DNA of 64,000 bases from Paulinella micropora (taxonomy: Eukaryota > Cercozoa > Imbricatea > Euglyphida > Paulinellidae). The stretch lies in assembly GCA_019918135.1 (NCBI GenBank), contig WBZZ01003223.1, positions 60,001-124,000 of the forward strand, written 5' to 3'. How positions within the stretch are numbered: position 1 is the first letter of the stretch; every line of letters starts with the position of its first letter. Made by a program: the position numbers and the translations under genes. The notes below the pieces were generated by a model. It was not told the DNA's origin and made no database searches. It saw only the letters and a list, made by a program, of their open reading frames with translations. This document shows positions 60,158 to 64,000 of this stretch, in pieces.

Positions 60158-61915
60158 ATGTTAAAGATAATAATAAGAAAACTGTCCGCAATGAAAAAAC
60201 GGTTCTGTCCGGGCTGCGACGGTATCAAAAGCCACAACGCTGCCGACAGCGTTGACGAGTGGCAGCAGGCACTGGAGTACCAGCTCCGAGGTCTTGGCCA
60301 GGACGTGAGCACGCCAGATATCTGGGCTCCACTGCGGTACCGACGCGCCGAACACAAAAGAAACGTCTGTGACTGGTGGGCAACGAGCTACAAGGCCCGG
60401 TGCTGCCCACGCTGGTCCCCCCCCCCAAGTACCTGGAACTCGCTAACGCAGGAGAAGCTCCGAGGGCTAGGTGATTTCAAGCTTAGGTTGGGGCCGGGCG
60501 ATTACGACGAGTTGGTACAAGTCCTCTTCAACGCGTTCGATAATGCTGAAGAAATAGAGCTACGGGGCCACGCTGATTTGCCATTCATCTGGTTAACACC
60601 AACGAATAAAGTGAAGAGCGTGACGCTCACCGACTGCAACCAGGTAAATGTGCATCTGCCTGATTTCCACCATCTCGAAACCTTGCGGCTTGTTGGTACC
60701 GTTGGCGACATCTGGCTGCCCGAAGATTGCAAACTCTCGAAACTGACCCTTACCCAGCCTCGCTCTGCGAGGGCCGTCGTAACGCTTCATGGTACCGGCG
60801 GCTTTGCGGAGGGGCTCCAGGAGTTAGAGCTTCTCTTACCCTTGATGGCCAACGAAAATGACCCTCTAGAGGCTAATTTCGATGGCTGTCGCTGGTTTGT
60901 CAATGCGACCTTAAAAGTGCTAAAGCTGCGTGCGAGCTATACTGCAAACCTGCGACTTGGCCTGGACAACGTGCAGCGAGAGCTGGTAAATAACTTGCAT
61001 AGCAACAATGTGCCCGATATAATAACGGACTATCTTGCGCCCCGAGCGCCGAGATTCAACGGACAAACGCTGCTCTCTCTTCTGGGGCAGAGATTTTACG
61101 CTATCCACGAAGTAGAATTAGAAGGTTTCTGGCTTAGCTCGGATGTGTTTCCGTGGCTGCAAACGAACTTGCGTGAATTGTGGCGTCTGCGGCTGTTTGA
61201 TTGCAACTTACAACAGGAGGAAGTTACTAAATGGATACAAGGGTTGAAGTTACTAAATGGATACAGGGAGCTGTCTTTGAGGGGCTGTCGCTTCTTTGCC
61301 GATGAAGAGTTAGAAGAGCTCTGCAAAGCGGAAACTGTGTTCAAGCTGCTACGACTGGATCTGCGCGGCACAGGAGTTCATGAGGCCAACGGGGTACAGA
61401 ACTTGCAAACACTAAGAGAACTACAAGTGCCGCGGCTGCCTAGCTTTTCAGCGGAAATGCCGAAACTGCATTCTCTGCGAGTGGAATACGAGTGCGAGGC
61501 TAAGGGCCTTCTACTAGTCTTTCAAAGGTGCCCAGGACTGCAAAATCTGCACGTCCGGATCCCGCGCCGCGTCGGCGGCGTCCTGTACGACGTCAGCGCA
61601 ATATTTGAGCATAAAAGGTTTACCAGGCTGCGCGTGTACGATGGGGCCGACGGAAGCTTGAGCGGCAAGCTGGCTGTCGCACTGTACAAAGAAGCCAAGA
61701 GCTACAAAAACTCGTGGGGCTCCAAGTTGACGCTCGACCTGCGAGGCACGCAGTGGTCGGTATTGCAAAGTCTCGGAGTTTTGGACAACGCAGGACTGAC
61801 CTGCCTGTTCGACCTGCCTGTTCGACCTGCCCACGAAGCCTGCGTCGCACAAGAGAGCCAAGCTCAAGGACACCGAAATCACACAAGTATAAAACAAAGA
61901 AGAACTGTTTTATAG
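60158..61915 (+). CDS. leucine-rich repeat protein with Cys motif at the N-terminus
   Basis: 585 residues from ATG 60,158 (MLKIIIRKLSAMKKRF); an alternative start is ATG 60,191. It begins with FCPGCDGIKSH, a possible zinc site. Leucine-rich repeats follow, less regular than in the FBXL genes: VKSVTLTDCNQVNVHLPDFH, LETLRLVGTVGDIWLP, LQELELLLPLMAN, LWRLRLFDCNLQQEEVTKWI, YRELSLRGCRFFADEELEEL, LLRLDLRGTGVHEANGVQNL. No F-box is seen. The promoter side has AAGATAATAATAAG around the start. A short direct duplication near 61,229-61,265 (GGGTTGAAGTTACTAAATGG) lies inside. Likely a protein-binding adaptor; the partner is unknown. Confidence 0.75.
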   Translation: MLKIIIRKLSAMKKRFCPGCDGIKSHNAADSVDEWQQALEYQLRGLGQDVSTPDIWAPLRYRRAEHKRNVCDWWATSYKARCCPRWSPPPSTWNSLTQEKLRGLGDFKLRLGPGDYDELVQVLFNAFDNAEEIELRGHADLPFIWLTPTNKVKSVTLTDCNQVNVHLPDFHHLETLRLVGTVGDIWLPEDCKLSKLTLTQPRSARAVVTLHGTGGFAEGLQELELLLPLMANENDPLEANFDGCRWFVNATLKVLKLRASYTANLRLGLDNVQRELVNNLHSNNVPDIITDYLAPRAPRFNGQTLLSLLGQRFYAIHEVELEGFWLSSDVFPWLQTNLRELWRLRLFDCNLQQEEVTKWIQGLKLLNGYRELSLRGCRFFADEELEELCKAETVFKLLRLDLRGTGVHEANGVQNLQTLRELQVPRLPSFSAEMPKLHSLRVEYECEAKGLLLVFQRCPGLQNLHVRIPRRVGGVLYDVSAIFEHKRFTRLRVYDGADGSLSGKLAVALYKEAKSYKNSWGSKLTLDLRGTQWSVLQSLGVLDNAGLTCLFDLPVRPAHEACVAQESQAQGHRNHTSIKQRRTVL

Positions 61916-62202
61916 TGTCACTGTTGCGCGATACTGACACACGGTCTGTGCCTGCCTTCTCTAGAAACGCTCTCGACCTGACATGCAGCCCTTTCTTCTG
62001 ACTGTGGCAAACAAACCATAGCCGTCTAGCAAAGTCTGCATTGTTCACAAGAAGTTAGCTACAAATTTCTAGCCCCCGGCGAAAAGAAAGGAAGCAAGTT
62101 GGATATTTTCTTTTTGAAATCTGTAGTTTAATTTCTAGTCACAAAAAATTAAAGTCACCAGTGTCCTCAGCGAAATCGCGTGCTTTTAATTAAATCAGCG
62201 CT
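61916..62202. other. convergent 3' region, no gene
   Basis: AT-rich sequence between a plus-strand stop and a minus-strand stop. TTTAATTAAATC near 62,185 may be part of a 3' signal. Confidence 0.45.
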
Positions 62203-62865
62203 TTAGACCGTGTCGTCGGAGTCTGATTCGTCGCCCGTGCCCGGCGGCAGCTCGTGCAAGATTGCCGACGCAGTAGCAAGCGGCTTGTCCTTGATTTTCT
62301 CGTACTCGTGCTCCCACGCGTAGAAGACCTGGCAGCCGGCCGGCATTTTCTGTCGAAGGTAGTACATGCGGGCCATCGTCTCCCGGTGCAAATCTCGGTT
62401 GAGACGTCCACTGACAGGCGACCGGCCCTCGGCGTACTTGGGATGCCCGGGAGGAAAGCCGTGGTACGCGTTTCCGTGGTATTCGTACACACAGTTCCTT
62501 GCAGCGTCGTAGCCGTCCAACAGCAACTTCGTACCCGGGACTTGGGTTTCGGACCCCTGTAGCACACTAGTGCCGTTCACAAAGTGCTTGTGCTGGATCT
62601 GGCAGCCCAGCGCGTGTTCGAGCCTGTCCCACAACCTGCACGCCGCGATCGAGCAGCCGGCGGCTGGCTTAGGAATCAGCCCGCGTGCAAACGCGTGCTG
62701 TGCACACAGGCGCTTGGCGCGCCCCTGCTCATCCGCAAATTTTGCATGTTTTTTAGAGCCAGCTGGGCGCGGCACGCAGCGATTTTTTTTTCTCGAAGGA
62801 CATTTCGGCAACAACGAAATGTCAAAGGAAAATTTTCGGGGAAGGGCGGGCGGGCACAAGCACAA
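62203..62865 (-). CDS. Vsr-like nuclease with EsV-1-7-like Cys/His motif
   Basis: About 210 codons with no ATG near the start, so the N-terminus is unresolved. A motif near the start, RCVPRPAGSKKHAKFADEQG ... RLCAQHA, resembles the Cys-His EsV-1-7 motif. A stretch with LWDRLEHALGCQIQHKHFVN leads into a Vsr/restriction-endonuclease-like core: LLLDGYDAARNCVYEYHGNA followed by YHGFPPGHPKYAEG, then HRETMARMYYLRQKMPAGCQ and VFYAWEHEYE. The Asp of the DGY motif, the Glu of YEYHG and the final WEHE are as in this nuclease fold, which is common in giant viruses. Acidic C-terminus (GDESDSDD). It presumably cuts DNA. It overlaps a hairpin at its upstream end. Confidence 0.62.
   Translation of the reverse strand: MCLCPPALPRKFSFDISLLPKCPSRKKNRCVPRPAGSKKHAKFADEQGRAKRLCAQHAFARGLIPKPAAGCSIAACRLWDRLEHALGCQIQHKHFVNGTSVLQGSETQVPGTKLLLDGYDAARNCVYEYHGNAYHGFPPGHPKYAEGRSPVSGRLNRDLHRETMARMYYLRQKMPAGCQVFYAWEHEYEKIKDKPLATASAILHELPPGTGDESDSDDTV
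62809..62833. repeat. perfect hairpin related to the 24.3-kb element
   Basis: Arms GACATTTCG and CGAAATGTC around GCAACAA. Just right of it AAAATTTTCGGGGAAG and GGCGGGCGGG match the arm of the large hairpin at 24,305-24,360, which also follows GGACATTTCGGCAA. Confidence 0.75.
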
Positions 62866-62909
62866 AGTGATAGTGGCCCCCCCCCCTCCCCGTCTTTATT
62901 TTTGCTAGT

Positions 62910-63747
62910 AGACGGTGTCAGCGTGCGCGACCTGGCGACCAAACTAGCGGAACTGAATGCGACCGTGGCCGCGCAAAGCAATCATATCCGCGAGCTACAG
63001 GAACTTGTGCGACGACTCGTGCGGCTAGAAGAACTGAACAACTCTGTCACCCAGCGCCACGAGCTGCCAGCGGCGCGCTCGCCCGTCGTCACCTTCCTGG
63101 AGTCGGGCTCGGGCGTGTTCCAGCTGTTGCCACAGACTAGATACCTTCGCGTGCGTCTGCTCGGAGGCGGAGGAGCGGGTGGTCCAGCTGGGCTATGTGG
63201 CTCTACCAGCCGAGGTGGTGATTCAGTGTTCGGCGAACTCGTGGCTGGGGGAGGCGGGGCGGGTGAAGGGTGGTATGAGAAATGTTCTGGCTGTGGACCA
63301 CAAACCGTAGACAGCTGTCGTGTTGGGTCCGGTGGACAAGTGGTGGCAGGTTTGCTAGCATTTCCAGGCACCGCCATTCTCGGTGATAGTGCCCCGAATG
63401 TGAACTGCTTATATCAGAGCCTTAGAGAGGGGGCAGGCGCGAGGACACGATTTGGGGTGGGAGGGTGGTGTTACGATTTTTTCGACCCTGGCTGCGATCT
63501 ACAAGCGGCCAATCTCACGGGCGCGGGAGGCGGCGGTGCACGTGGGGTCGATACTTTTTTATCTAAACCTTTCTACGGATCGGGCGGAGGCGCGGGCGGT
63601 TTTTTGGACGTGCTCATCTTGCAGCCCGCACGAAATTACACCTACGCGGTCGGCGCCGGAGGCAGCGTCAGCGGCCCGGCCCGAAGCTTGGTAACCTGTT
63701 ACCGGAAGCCGGGGGCGGGCGGCTCTGGGTTTATCGAGGTTTCTTAG
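62910..63747 (+). CDS. glycine-rich fibre-like protein
   Basis: The frame is open from far upstream without a suitable ATG; the protein-like part starts near 62,910, just after TTTTTGCTAGTAG, which resembles a 3' splice site. It has an N-terminal coiled coil (LATKLAELNATVAAQSNHIR, LQELVRRLVRLEELNNSV) followed by a Gly-rich domain of about 210 residues (LRVRLLGGGGAGGPAGLCGS, ELVAGGGGAGEGWYEKC, NLTGAGGGGARGVDTF, FYGSGGGAGGFLDVL) that ends in PGAGGSGFIEVS. A coiled coil plus Gly-rich head ending in G-x-I-x-V resembles tail-fibre or surface-fibre tips of phages and large viruses. Pairs of Cys could be disulphides. Function inferred: host attachment. Confidence 0.65.
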
Positions 63748-64000
63748 CTGTTTTAATGTCAGTCTTGAGACTTTCTCCTCTGTTTCGACAATTCTCTTAA
63801 AGATATGTGCTAGCACTTAGCCAATCGCACTGTTGTTCTGACAAAAAATAGTACTTGCGCAACTGAAAAAAAAAGAGAAAAACCTTCGCTAGACTAGCTG
63901 TTTAAAAAAATTTAATGAGTCAGACGTTTTTGTTTCCGTCGTAAAAGCACGCTTGGAATAGTACCATTCCTTTTTCAATCAACCAGCACCACGCACTCGC
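63748..64000. other. window end, no gene seen
   Basis: AT-rich sequence after the glycine-rich gene; nothing recognisable. Confidence 0.5.

Noticed and set aside
18451-64000. Polinton or mirusvirus
   Set aside because: No integrase, protein-primed polymerase, protease or capsid gene can be recognised in this window, so a named family is not justified.

Overview
The window is eukaryotic DNA in two very different parts. Bases 1 to about 18,450 look like ordinary host chromosome: long tetranucleotide microsatellites, an APE-type LINE on the minus strand (5,522-10,211), and a dense field of short elements joined by (AAT)n tracts. One short family carries a clear tRNA-like head with A and B boxes, so it is a tRNA-derived SINE, and its 3' end resembles the 3' end of the LINE. 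I see no host protein gene here. The species cannot be named from the sequence.

From about 18,450 to the end the DNA is gene-dense on both strands, mostly GC-rich in genes, and studded between genes with runs of 8-17 G or C. Most proteins have no family I recognise. Those I do recognise are a D5-like superfamily 3 helicase (34,639-37,482), three F-box/leucine-rich-repeat proteins, a BTB protein, a GNAT acetyltransferase, a CoiA-like nuclease with a doubled catalytic domain, a Vsr-like nuclease behind a Cys/His motif, a five-finger C2H2 protein, a glycine-rich fibre-like protein, two signal-peptide membrane proteins and a zeta-toxin-like fossil. This fits an endogenised large DNA virus, or an element assembled from one. 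No capsid, packaging ATPase or DNA polymerase is visible in the window, so the assignment is an inference. Many of its genes look broken, so I treat the block as a fossil.

The most striking structure is 31,385-34,400: a long palindrome, then an array of about 202-base units with about 24 copies of an 18-20 base motif, then inverted copies of the same units, followed directly by the SF3 helicase gene. It looks like a replication origin or fused terminal repeats. Other notable structures are a 536-base, about 99% identical direct repeat bracketing a 4.7-kb block (38,568-39,103 and 43,839-44,374), a nested hairpin element at 24,194-24,494 with a relative at 62,800, a repeated leader module (28,945, 46,352, 58,330), and a likely spliced small gene that starts inside the end of the helicase gene.

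Taken together the recognised genes suggest DNA replication (helicase), DNA cutting (two nucleases), and interference with host ubiquitin ligases (F-box proteins for SCF, BTB for Cul3).
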